Source: an uncultured Planctomycetota bacterium (GTDB taxonomy: Bacteria > Planctomycetota > Phycisphaerae > Phycisphaerales > UBA5793). Taken from it: a stretch of DNA of 46,547 bases. The stretch lies in contig CAADHA010000063.1 in assembly GCA_900696685.1 (NCBI GenBank), positions 1 through 46,547 of the forward strand. Reading direction: 5' to 3'. This document shows, piece by piece, positions 26,693-33,913 of this stretch (the stretch's first letter is position 1; the number at the start of each line of letters is the position of its first letter). Position numbers and translations under genes: made by a program. The notes under the pieces are model-generated. The model was not told the origin of the DNA and did no database searches. It saw only the letters and a program-made list of their open reading frames with translations.

Positions 26693-26814
26693 AGGCCCCA
26701 TCGTAGGCGTTTTGCCTGTCCGGCACTGGCGAACGCGGGACAAGCGTGCACCGGCGCGTTCGCTAGGATCATGCGGCGCGCAGATGGATACGCGCATCGA
26801 AAGGCGGACTGATC

Positions 26815-27765
26815 ATGCTCGCTGCGCTGGGATGGGTCGCTCTGGGTCTGGTGTTGACCTTCGGCGGAGCGGAGGCGTTCGTGCGCGCGGCGGCGTCGAT
26901 TGCGGCGCGCCTCGGCGTCCCGCCGCTGATCATCGGCCTGACGATCGTGGCGTGGGGCACGAGTGCCCCGGAACTCGTCGTCTCCACCATCGCCGCGTGG
27001 AACGGCCAGGGCGGCATCGCGGTCGGCAACATCGTCGGCTCCAACATCTTCAACATCGCCGCCATCCTCGGCCTGGCGGCGATCGTCTGTCCCGTGCGCG
27101 TGCACGCCCAGCTCATTCGGCTCGACATTCCGATCATGATCGGTGTTTCCATTCTGCTGGCGGCCCTGCTGCTCGACGGCGATGTCTCGCGACTGGATGC
27201 GGGCGTGTTCCTCATCGCGATGCTTGCCTATACGGCGTTCTCTTTCCGCGCCGGTTCGACGGCGCAGTCGCCCGAGGTCGAGGCCGAGTTCGCCAAAGGC
27301 AACCCGCCGGCCCACCGGCATCTCGCGTTCGACGTCATGCTCTTCATCGCGGGCCTGGCCATGCTTGTGGGCGGCTCGCGAGCGCTCGTGACGGGCGCCG
27401 TCGCCGTCGCACAGAGCCTGGGCGTCAGCGAGACGATCATCGGCCTCACCATCGTCGCTGCGGGCACGAGCCTGCCGGAGTTGGCGACGTCAACCGTGGC
27501 GGCGATCCGCAAGCAGCCCGACATCGCCATCGGCAACATCGTCGGCTCCAATATCTTCAACGTACTCGGCATACTCGGCATCGCCGGCTTCGTCGCGCCG
27601 ATGAACGCGCCGGACCTGTCGCGCCTCGACGTCGGCGCAATGCTTGTGTTCGCGGTACTGTTGTTCCCGCTCGCTCGCAGCGGCTTTGTCGTCAGGCGAT
27701 GGGAAGGGGCGACGCTGCTGGCCGGCTACGGCGCGTACCTCTGGCTGAGGTGGCCGGGCGCGTAA
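26815..27765 (+). CDS. Calcium/sodium antiporter, CaCA family (YrbG-like)
   Basis: 316 residues and about ten membrane helices arranged as two inverted halves. The alpha-repeats are clear: TIVAWGTSAPELVVS with GNIVGSNIFNIAAILG in the first half, TIVAAGTSLPELATS with GNIVGSNIFNVLGILG in the second; the acidic residues in GTSxPEL bind the cation. Expected to exchange Ca2+ for Na+ or H+ across the inner membrane. A hydrophilic loop (about 150-175) separates the halves. The ribosome site is weak (AAGG). The short intergenic stretch downstream holds a palindromic element. Confidence 0.93.
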   Translation: MLAALGWVALGLVLTFGGAEAFVRAAASIAARLGVPPLIIGLTIVAWGTSAPELVVSTIAAWNGQGGIAVGNIVGSNIFNIAAILGLAAIVCPVRVHAQLIRLDIPIMIGVSILLAALLLDGDVSRLDAGVFLIAMLAYTAFSFRAGSTAQSPEVEAEFAKGNPPAHRHLAFDVMLFIAGLAMLVGGSRALVTGAVAVAQSLGVSETIIGLTIVAAGTSLPELATSTVAAIRKQPDIAIGNIVGSNIFNVLGILGIAGFVAPMNAPDLSRLDVGAMLVFAVLLFPLARSGFVVRRWEGATLLAGYGAYLWLRWPGA

Positions 27766-27792
27766 TCGAAGAAATCGGCTCTACTTCGGATA

Positions 27793-27881
27793 ACAAAAGG
27801 GACAGGTACATTTGTTTCCGGCAAGAAATCGTGTGTAAGTGATTGATCCTCAACGACATAAAATGTACCTGTCCCGTTTGT
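27793..27881. repeat. REP/MITE-like palindromic element
   Basis: Two 21-base arms in inverted orientation (27793-27813 and 27861-27881) match at 20 of 21 positions around the core GGGACAGGTACATTT, separated by 47 bases. The whole element is A/T-rich compared with its surroundings and lies between two plus-strand genes. The GGGACAGGTAC core is, to my knowledge, common in dispersed palindromes associated with REP-type transposases. No such transposase is in the window. Confidence 0.82.
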
Positions 27882-27915
27882 TTTCTGTCCGGTCTGTGCT
27901 GGAGGCGCTACAGCG

Positions 27916-28326
27916 ATGATGCAATCGAGAACGGCGCCGAAGCGAATACTCTTCGTCTGCGTTGAGAACTCCAACCGCAGCCAGATGGCTGAGGCCTTCG
28001 CCCGGATGATCGGCGGTGACGCGGTCGAGGCGTGGAGCGCCGGCTCGCGGCCGTCGGGCACGGTCAATCCGAAGGCGATCGAGGCGATGCGCGAACTGGG
28101 CTATGACCTTTCCGCTCACCGGAGCAACTCGCTCAACGAGGTGCCCGACATCGAGTGGGACCTCGTGGCCACGATGGGCTGCGGCGATGCCTGTCCGTCG
28201 GTCCGCGCGAAGAAGCGAGAGGACTGGCAGATCCCCGATCCGAGGCACATGGAGCCTGCGGAGTTCCGCAAGGTGCGCGACATGATCCGCGAGCATGTCC
28301 GGCGCGCGATTAAGGCATTGGCGTGA
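27916..28326 (+). CDS. arsC: Arsenate reductase, LMW-phosphatase type
   Basis: 136 residues with the low-molecular-weight phosphatase P-loop CVENSNRS (Cys15 to Arg21), followed by AWSAGSRPSGTVNPKAIEAM and DIEWDLVATMGCGDACP with Cys89 and Cys93 as the resolving pair. This matches the thioredoxin-linked ArsC family, which reduces arsenate to arsenite in the cytoplasm. IPDPRHMEPAEFRKVRDMI is the usual acid loop. GGAGG lies ten bases before the first of two adjacent ATGs. No arsR, arsB or acr3 is adjacent, so the role could also be protein phosphatase activity. Confidence 0.88.
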   Translation: MMQSRTAPKRILFVCVENSNRSQMAEAFARMIGGDAVEAWSAGSRPSGTVNPKAIEAMRELGYDLSAHRSNSLNEVPDIEWDLVATMGCGDACPSVRAKKREDWQIPDPRHMEPAEFRKVRDMIREHVRRAIKALA

Positions 28327-28383
28327 GTGATCGGCGCCGTTTCAGATTCGGAACTCTGTTCGCAGGCGAAGCGCTCCCCTGCG

Positions 28384-28401
28384 CATGGCCTTCGGGCCGT
28401 G
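28384..28401. terminator. UUCG hairpin between convergent genes
   Basis: CATGGCC-TTCG-GGCCGTG gives a seven-base-pair stem with one wobble and a stable UUCG loop between arsC and the permease. Without a T-run it is only a possible terminator. Confidence 0.35.
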
Positions 28402-28414
28402 TCGAAACGGCAAG

Positions 28415-30244
28415 TCAGTTCGAGCCTGCCAGGCGGCGCACCGTCATGTCGAACGTGCGCCCGTTGGGGCCGAGCATCGCGCGGTGGATCGCGTAGACGA
28501 TCGCCGCGTACGCCGCCGTCGCGATTATCGAACCGACCACGAGCGAGACACGGGCGCTGACGATCTCGTCTGCGAGCGCATCGGTCATTCCCACCTCGGG
28601 ATAGACGATGGCCATGATGGCGGATGCGGGCGAGAGGGCCGAGAAGATCGGGCCGATCACGCTCACGTTCTTGCCCGCCTGCACCGTGCACAGGCTGAGC
28701 ACGCCCACGACGGCGACGATCACGCCCACCGCCGCGATGACCGAGCCGATCGTCCCGCGGCTCTTGAGGCTCCAGCTCAGCCCGACCATCACGCAGAAGG
28801 CAATGAACGGCACGAGCGTGAAGGGCAACAGCAGCGCGCCTTCCGGCAGGATGAAGGGAACCTGCCGAGTCATGGTGTTGGCGGTCACGCTCAGCATTAC
28901 GCCTCCGCTTACGCCAAGTCCTCCGGCCATGACATACAGCGCAAAGATCAGCAGGGTCCCGATCGGAACGGCCATCATCGGTACCATGAAACTCACAATG
29001 CCGCGCAGCTTGCCGCTTACATAATACGACGGCGTGATCGGCGTCGTCAGCAGAATGTCCAGCGTCCCATCCTCGCGTTCTCGGCTGATGGCCGTGGCGG
29101 AGACGTTGATGGCGGTGAGGGTGATGATGGCGACTTCGGTGGAGATGATGGTGAGCGCAGCCTGGCGCAGCGCGGCGAGATTCATGATGCCGAAGTGGTA
29201 GAAGCAGATGGCGCCGAGGGCGATGATCAGGCCGACGGCGATGAAGCCGTAGCGAGCGGCGATTGCGCTGATCGTGTTACGCTTGCCCGAGGCCTCGCGC
29301 CAGGCGATCGGGTTCTGCCAGACCTCGCGCACGCCCGAGAGCCTCGCCCGTCGCGCGCCCAGGCGCAGGAGGTTGCGAAACCAGGGCGTGCCTCCCTGCC
29401 GCGCGCCGATCAGGCGAAGAAAGGCCGTGGACCACCCGATCAGCGCCAGGCTCAGAAGCCCGCACAGCCAGCAGAAGGATGCGACGGGCGAGCCGAACCA
29501 CGCGCGGAAGATCCACCCGTGCCCGATCAGGTCCGCCGGCGACCAGGGGTGATAGTTCTCGCTGTCGAGCAGCACGCGCTGCGCGAGGAAGGGATTGAGC
29601 GGCGTGACCCACGTCGTCGCCGTGCCCGTGCGGAACGAAAGGTCCAGCGACCACGTGACGCCGATGTAGATCACGACGGTGATATAGAAGAGAAAGACGG
29701 CCCGCCGGCCCGCCTGGCGGCTCACGCTCAGCGCGATGGCGATCGCGCCGACGAGAACCGCCGCAGCCGCCCCGATCGCGTAGGACAGAAAGATCGACCG
29801 TCCCGGCACACCGCCGAAGTACTGCGTGACCGCGAAGAGCGGCAGGCTGCTCACCAGCATCGCGAGGATGAAGAACAGACGGCCGAAGAGGTTGCCCAGC
29901 ACGATCTGGAGCGAGTTGAGCGGCGTGGTCAGCAGGATGTCCCACGTGCGCGGATTCGCCTCCTGCGCGATCGCCCCGGCCATGAAGACCGGCGCGAGCA
30001 GACAGATCATGCCCAGTTGCAGGTAGGCGACGAACTGGAAGGCCGACGCCCCCGCCGCCGCCATCTCCCGCAGTGACACCCCCTGCTGGCCCAGCAGCGC
30101 CGCCAGAAGCGTGACCGTGATCGCCGCGAGGTACCCCGACCGGATGAACAGGTGCCGCGTGCGCTTCGAGCCGTTCGACACCAGGCGCACCGCGATGGGG
30201 TTGGTGATGACGAGGCGAAGAAGCCAGTTAAGCACGGCGGGCAT
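28415..30244 (-). CDS. Duplicated ABC-2-type transporter permease
   Basis: 609 residues with about 12 membrane helices in two related halves. The same cytoplasmic motif occurs twice: EANPRTWDILLTTPLNSLQI (first half) and REREDGTLDILLTTPITPSY (second half), each followed by a G(N/K)L..G segment. This is the ABC-2 permease signature seen in drug, NatB-like and gliding-type exporters, so one polypeptide appears to supply both membrane domains. No ATPase gene is adjacent. The start at 30244 (MPAVLNWLLRL) has no clear ribosome site; a frame 12 codons longer is possible. Confidence 0.85.
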   Translation of the reverse strand: MPAVLNWLLRLVITNPIAVRLVSNGSKRTRHLFIRSGYLAAITVTLLAALLGQQGVSLREMAAAGASAFQFVAYLQLGMICLLAPVFMAGAIAQEANPRTWDILLTTPLNSLQIVLGNLFGRLFFILAMLVSSLPLFAVTQYFGGVPGRSIFLSYAIGAAAAVLVGAIAIALSVSRQAGRRAVFLFYITVVIYIGVTWSLDLSFRTGTATTWVTPLNPFLAQRVLLDSENYHPWSPADLIGHGWIFRAWFGSPVASFCWLCGLLSLALIGWSTAFLRLIGARQGGTPWFRNLLRLGARRARLSGVREVWQNPIAWREASGKRNTISAIAARYGFIAVGLIIALGAICFYHFGIMNLAALRQAALTIISTEVAIITLTAINVSATAISREREDGTLDILLTTPITPSYYVSGKLRGIVSFMVPMMAVPIGTLLIFALYVMAGGLGVSGGVMLSVTANTMTRQVPFILPEGALLLPFTLVPFIAFCVMVGLSWSLKSRGTIGSVIAAVGVIVAVVGVLSLCTVQAGKNVSVIGPIFSALSPASAIMAIVYPEVGMTDALADEIVSARVSLVVGSIIATAAYAAIVYAIHRAMLGPNGRTFDMTVRRLAGSN

Positions 30245-30430
30245 GTGGACAAGTGTAAGCGAACCGCGTGCATCGACCACTGAATCGAGAGCGTGATGAT
30301 CCGGTTGTGCGCCGCCGGAGCCGATCGTCGTTTCGGTTTGTCCGGGGTGGTGAAGGCCGCACTCCGACGGCTCTGCCGCTCAGGCCTTCCTCATGAGGCC
30401 ATGAGCGAGCGGCCTGACGCCTGAAAGAAA

Positions 30431-30456
30431 GCCTCACCCCCTTGCGGAGGTGAGGC
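30431..30456 (-). terminator. Intrinsic terminator of the propeller-like secreted gene
   Basis: GCCTCACC and GGTGAGGC pair around a ten-base loop 46 bases after the stop of the gene at 30502. On the minus strand it is followed by TTTCTTTC, the run expected of a Rho-independent terminator. Confidence 0.75.
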
Positions 30457-30501
30457 GGGTGATCGGAGTCGAGACCCCGTTGTCGATATTCGCGAAGCCA
30501 A

Positions 30502-31572
30502 TCAGATGGGACCGGCAGCGTTGCTCGTCGAGCAGTCGTCGGTCTTGATGCACTGGATGTACTTGCCGCACGCGGCGTTGCCGACGTTGGCCGAGACCTG
30601 GCCCTGGCCGCCCTGCGTGCCGATGATGTTGTAGAGCATGAGGTTGCCCTGGATGCCGAGTTGAGTGCCCTGGCAGGGGCCGCTGGGAATGTTGAAGGCG
30701 CCCAGCGAGTTCCCGATGACGATTCCCATCTGCCCGGCGCCGGCGCCGGACCAGGAGAGCGTCTTCTGTCCCGGGCACGGTCCGGAGAGGCTGATGAGGA
30801 AGCCTCCGAGGAGTTCGGGAATGCGGTAGCCGCGCCATGTGCCGTTGGCGATATCGATGATCCAGATCATCCCATTGGCCCAGGAGAGGCTGAAGTGCGA
30901 GTCGAAACTCGTGCCGGCGCCGGTGAGAACGGTGTTGCCCACGCGCGTGCCCGAGGCGTCCCAGGCGGAGAGGTTGCCGTTGGAGTAGGTCAGGTAGTAG
31001 CCGCCTGCGCAGACGATGCCGCGATACTGCGGGTAGTTGCCTTCACTGAACATCGTGCCGTACCCGCTCAGGCTGACATTGCCGAGGAAAGCGCCCGAGA
31101 GATTCCAGCGTGAGATCTGGCCGTTGACATGCGCGACGAATTCGCTTCCGTCCGAGTTGAACTCGACCTGCGACTGCCCATCGAGTGTTCCGCCGCTGAG
31201 CGTCACATGGCTGGTGAAGACGCCGGGGCTGGTCTGGCGCATAATCGTGGGGCTGCTGTAGCCCCGGCAGTACACCGGCGCCGCGCTTCCGCCGACGGTG
31301 AAGACCGAGCGCATGTCGATGCCGGGCTGGTAGGAGGCGATGTGGTTGCCGCTGCCGTCCCATTGGGCGAGCCGGTTGCCGTTGGAGCCTCCTCCCGAAG
31401 CGGACCAGTAGTTTCTCCCGTCGTAGGTCAAGTTCATCGACGTCTGCTCAAGGGCGCCCGGCGCGCCGTTGAACGACGTCGTCTGGTTGTATGAGGGTTG
31501 AAAAATCCCCTGTCCCAAGGCGCTCGCACTCCCGAATGCCACCAGCGCGGCCAACAACGAAACCTTTTTCAT
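30502..31572 (-). CDS. Secreted propeller-like protein with the GPCPG C-terminal module
   Basis: 356 residues: a signal peptide at 1-20 (ending SALGQ), a beta-rich region with several short repeated units (YDGRNYWSAS, GNRLAQWDGSG, NGQISRWNLSGAFLG, NGNLSAWDASGTRVG) that look like irregular propeller blades, and a C-terminal module at 264-356 starting GPCPG. That module aligns with the last 97 residues of the subtilase at 2368-4947, sharing four cysteines and the pattern GPCPG...GPCxGT...ACG...C. AAGGAAG precedes the start; the longer open frame upstream is not favoured. It is a single-gene unit with its own terminator. Ligand and function unknown. Confidence 0.75.
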   Translation of the reverse strand: MKKVSLLAALVAFGSASALGQGIFQPSYNQTTSFNGAPGALEQTSMNLTYDGRNYWSASGGGSNGNRLAQWDGSGNHIASYQPGIDMRSVFTVGGSAAPVYCRGYSSPTIMRQTSPGVFTSHVTLSGGTLDGQSQVEFNSDGSEFVAHVNGQISRWNLSGAFLGNVSLSGYGTMFSEGNYPQYRGIVCAGGYYLTYSNGNLSAWDASGTRVGNTVLTGAGTSFDSHFSLSWANGMIWIIDIANGTWRGYRIPELLGGFLISLSGPCPGQKTLSWSGAGAGQMGIVIGNSLGAFNIPSGPCQGTQLGIQGNLMLYNIIGTQGGQGQVSANVGNAACGKYIQCIKTDDCSTSNAAGPI

Positions 31573-31794
31573 CTCAATCTTCCTTTCTCCGGACGGTCCG
31601 GTTTGCCACGTCTCGCGCAGAACGCCCGCTGCTCCTGCACGGCGCCGCGGCCATTTTACCTGATTGGCCCCCCCAACTCGGGAGTTTTTTTCCAAAGCAC
31701 GTAAATCCTGCGTTTTGGGGACCGCTTTCTGTCCCTCTTCTCCCCTTGAATGGCGGACTGGCGGTCCTGCGGGCTGACTCGGCACCCACTCATC

Positions 31795-32709
31795 TCAACC
31801 GCCGGCCGGGAAGACCTCCGCCAGTTTCGCCAGCCGATCGTTGCTCGCCTTAAGACTCGACCGGACGTCATCCAGATTGATCGAATCGGCGGGGAAGCGG
31901 TTCTGCCGCCGGTAGTACTCGCCCGGGTCGGCGCCCGTCGGCTTGATGTTGATGCGGTAGCGCACGCCGTCGAACACTTCGTAGACCGCGAACAGCCCGC
32001 TGCGCACCGCGAGGCGCACGAGTTCGATCGACTCGCCCGGCTCGGACTTCCAGCCCGTCGGGCAGGGTGAATGAATGAGAAGGAACCGGAATCCTCTGAG
32101 CAGGAGCGCCGTCCTGATCTTGCGCAGGAAGTCGTCGGGATGGGCGATGGAGAGCGTGGCGGCGTAGGGGATGCGGTGCGCCGCCATGATCGCCATGATG
32201 TCCTTCTTGCCCTCGCGCTTTCCGGCAGGCGTGGTGGTGGTGCGCGCGCCCGGCGGCGTCGCGGAACTGCGCTGCCCGCCCGTGTTGCCGTAGATCTCGT
32301 TGTCGTAGCAGATGTAGAGGATGTTCTCGTTGCGTTCGGCGGCGGCGCTGATGGTCGCCATGCCGATGTCATAGGTGCCGCCGTCGCCCGCCCAGCAGAT
32401 GACGTGGTGAGATTCACTGTTGAGGTCGCGCACGGCCGCGACTCCCGCGGCGAACGCGGCTGCGGAGGCGAAGGTCGAAGCGAGCACGGGCACGCTGTAG
32501 CCGGTCGTCGGGTATCCCCCCGCCGTCACGATCCCGCAGCACGCGGGGATGACGAGTTGGCACCTCTGCCCGGCCTCCCGGAGGGCGCGGCTCAGAAACG
32601 TCAGCCCGACGCTCATGCCGCAGCCGCCGCAGTTCGTGTTGCCCGGCCTCATGAGGCACTCTTCGCTGCACGTGAGGGGCGGATTCTCGACTTGCGCGGG
32701 CGCGGTCAT
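31795..32709 (-). CDS. porB: Pyruvate:ferredoxin oxidoreductase, beta subunit
   Basis: 304 residues carrying the thiamine diphosphate site: GDGGTYDIGMATISAAAERN and CYDNEIYGNTGGQ. The [4Fe-4S] cysteines are Cys27 and Cys30 (CGGCG), Cys58 and the cysteine of SPCPTGW, as in archaeal PorB. With the alpha and gamma subunits it oxidises pyruvate (or a related 2-oxoacid) to acetyl-CoA and CO2 while reducing ferredoxin. Its ATG overlaps the stop of porA by four bases, indicating coupled translation. It is the last gene of the operon. Confidence 0.92.
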   Translation of the reverse strand: MTAPAQVENPPLTCSEECLMRPGNTNCGGCGMSVGLTFLSRALREAGQRCQLVIPACCGIVTAGGYPTTGYSVPVLASTFASAAAFAAGVAAVRDLNSESHHVICWAGDGGTYDIGMATISAAAERNENILYICYDNEIYGNTGGQRSSATPPGARTTTTPAGKREGKKDIMAIMAAHRIPYAATLSIAHPDDFLRKIRTALLLRGFRFLLIHSPCPTGWKSEPGESIELVRLAVRSGLFAVYEVFDGVRYRINIKPTGADPGEYYRRQNRFPADSINLDDVRSSLKASNDRLAKLAEVFPAGG

Positions 32710-33881
32710 CGGTCGATCCCCTTCCACACCGGCTTGCCGGCGCTGCGGCGATTCAGCAGGTCGTCGATCACTTCGTCGATCATGTCCGGCGTGACGTCGC
32801 CGCCGCACCCGCCGGTGAGATAGCCCTGCACGATCGCCCCGTCGCGCCGGCCCTGCATGGCAGAGCGAAGATCGTGCCACCATACTCCGCCGAGTCCGGC
32901 CGCGTAGTCGCGGTCGAGCACGCCGAACTTCCCCGCCTTCGGACACGCGTCGAGGAGCGCCTCGCCCGGGAAGGGGCGGAACATCTTCATTTTGACCAGG
33001 CCGATTCGCTCGCCGCGCCGGCGGCGCTGTCGCACAACCTGCCGCGCGGTCGAGGCGATCGTGCCCGAGGCAACGAGGACAGCCTCCGCGTCCTCCGTGT
33101 CTTCCATGCTGATCATGCCGCCGACGTCGCGGCCGAAGATGCGCCGGAACTCCGCGCGATGCTCCTCGTACGCTGCGGGCACGCGCTCGAACGCCTCGTC
33201 AATCTCAATGCGCTGAGAGAGCGTCTCGCGCGGCCACGTCAGGCCGCCGATCGTCGCCGGATGATCGAAGTTGAGCTGGTGCGGCAGCAAGAGGGGCGGA
33301 AGGAAATCGTCAACGAGCGCCTGCTCCGGCAGGTCCGTCTCCGTCTGCGTGTGCGAGAGGATGAAGGCGTCCATGATGACCATGACGGGCAGGAGGATGC
33401 GCCGATCTTCGGCAAGGCGAAAGGCCAGCAGCGTCGAGTCGAGCACCTCCTGGTTCGTCTCGCAGTACAACTGGATACTTGCGAAGTCGCGGAGGTAGAG
33501 CGTGTCGCCCTGGTCGGCCCAGATGTTCCACGGGGGGCCGAGCGTTCGGTTCACGGCGGCGAGGACGATGGGCAATCGGTACAAGCCCGCGACCATGATG
33601 TTCTCAGTCATGTACGCCAGGCCGTTGGAGGAACTGGCGGTGAACGCGCGGGCGCCGGCCATCGATGCGCCGATCGAGACGCCCATGGCGCTGTGCTCGC
33701 TCTCGACGGCGATGATGCGGCCCTTGCTGAAAGGGAACTTCGCTACGTACTCGACGATCTCGGTCTGAGGCGTGATGGGATAGATGCCGCACGCCGCGCC
33801 GCGCGCAAAGCGGTTCGCCTCCCCGGCTGCGGCGAGTGCGTACCCGGCCGCGTGATTGCCCGTGACGAGTTCGAGAGTCAT
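32706..33881 (-). CDS. porA: Pyruvate:ferredoxin oxidoreductase, alpha subunit
   Basis: 391 residues with the domain I pyrimidine-binding region: GNHAAGYALAAAGEANRFAR, IYPITPQTEIVEYVAKF and VESEHSAMGVSIGASMAGAR, followed by a domain II segment with GTIASTARQVV and VKMKMFRPFPGEAL. This is typical of the four-subunit (split) PFOR family. AAGGAG lies six bases before ATG 33881. It is 32 bases downstream of the gamma/GltD/delta fusion and overlaps porB. Substrate is most likely pyruvate, but branched 2-oxoacid oxidoreductases share this layout. Confidence 0.92.
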   Translation of the reverse strand: MTLELVTGNHAAGYALAAAGEANRFARGAACGIYPITPQTEIVEYVAKFPFSKGRIIAVESEHSAMGVSIGASMAGARAFTASSSNGLAYMTENIMVAGLYRLPIVLAAVNRTLGPPWNIWADQGDTLYLRDFASIQLYCETNQEVLDSTLLAFRLAEDRRILLPVMVIMDAFILSHTQTETDLPEQALVDDFLPPLLLPHQLNFDHPATIGGLTWPRETLSQRIEIDEAFERVPAAYEEHRAEFRRIFGRDVGGMISMEDTEDAEAVLVASGTIASTARQVVRQRRRRGERIGLVKMKMFRPFPGEALLDACPKAGKFGVLDRDYAAGLGGVWWHDLRSAMQGRRDGAIVQGYLTGGCGGDVTPDMIDEVIDDLLNRRSAGKPVWKGIDR

Positions 33882-33913
33882 GCATCGCTCCTTGTGCCGA
33901 GGGCAGACGGCCC

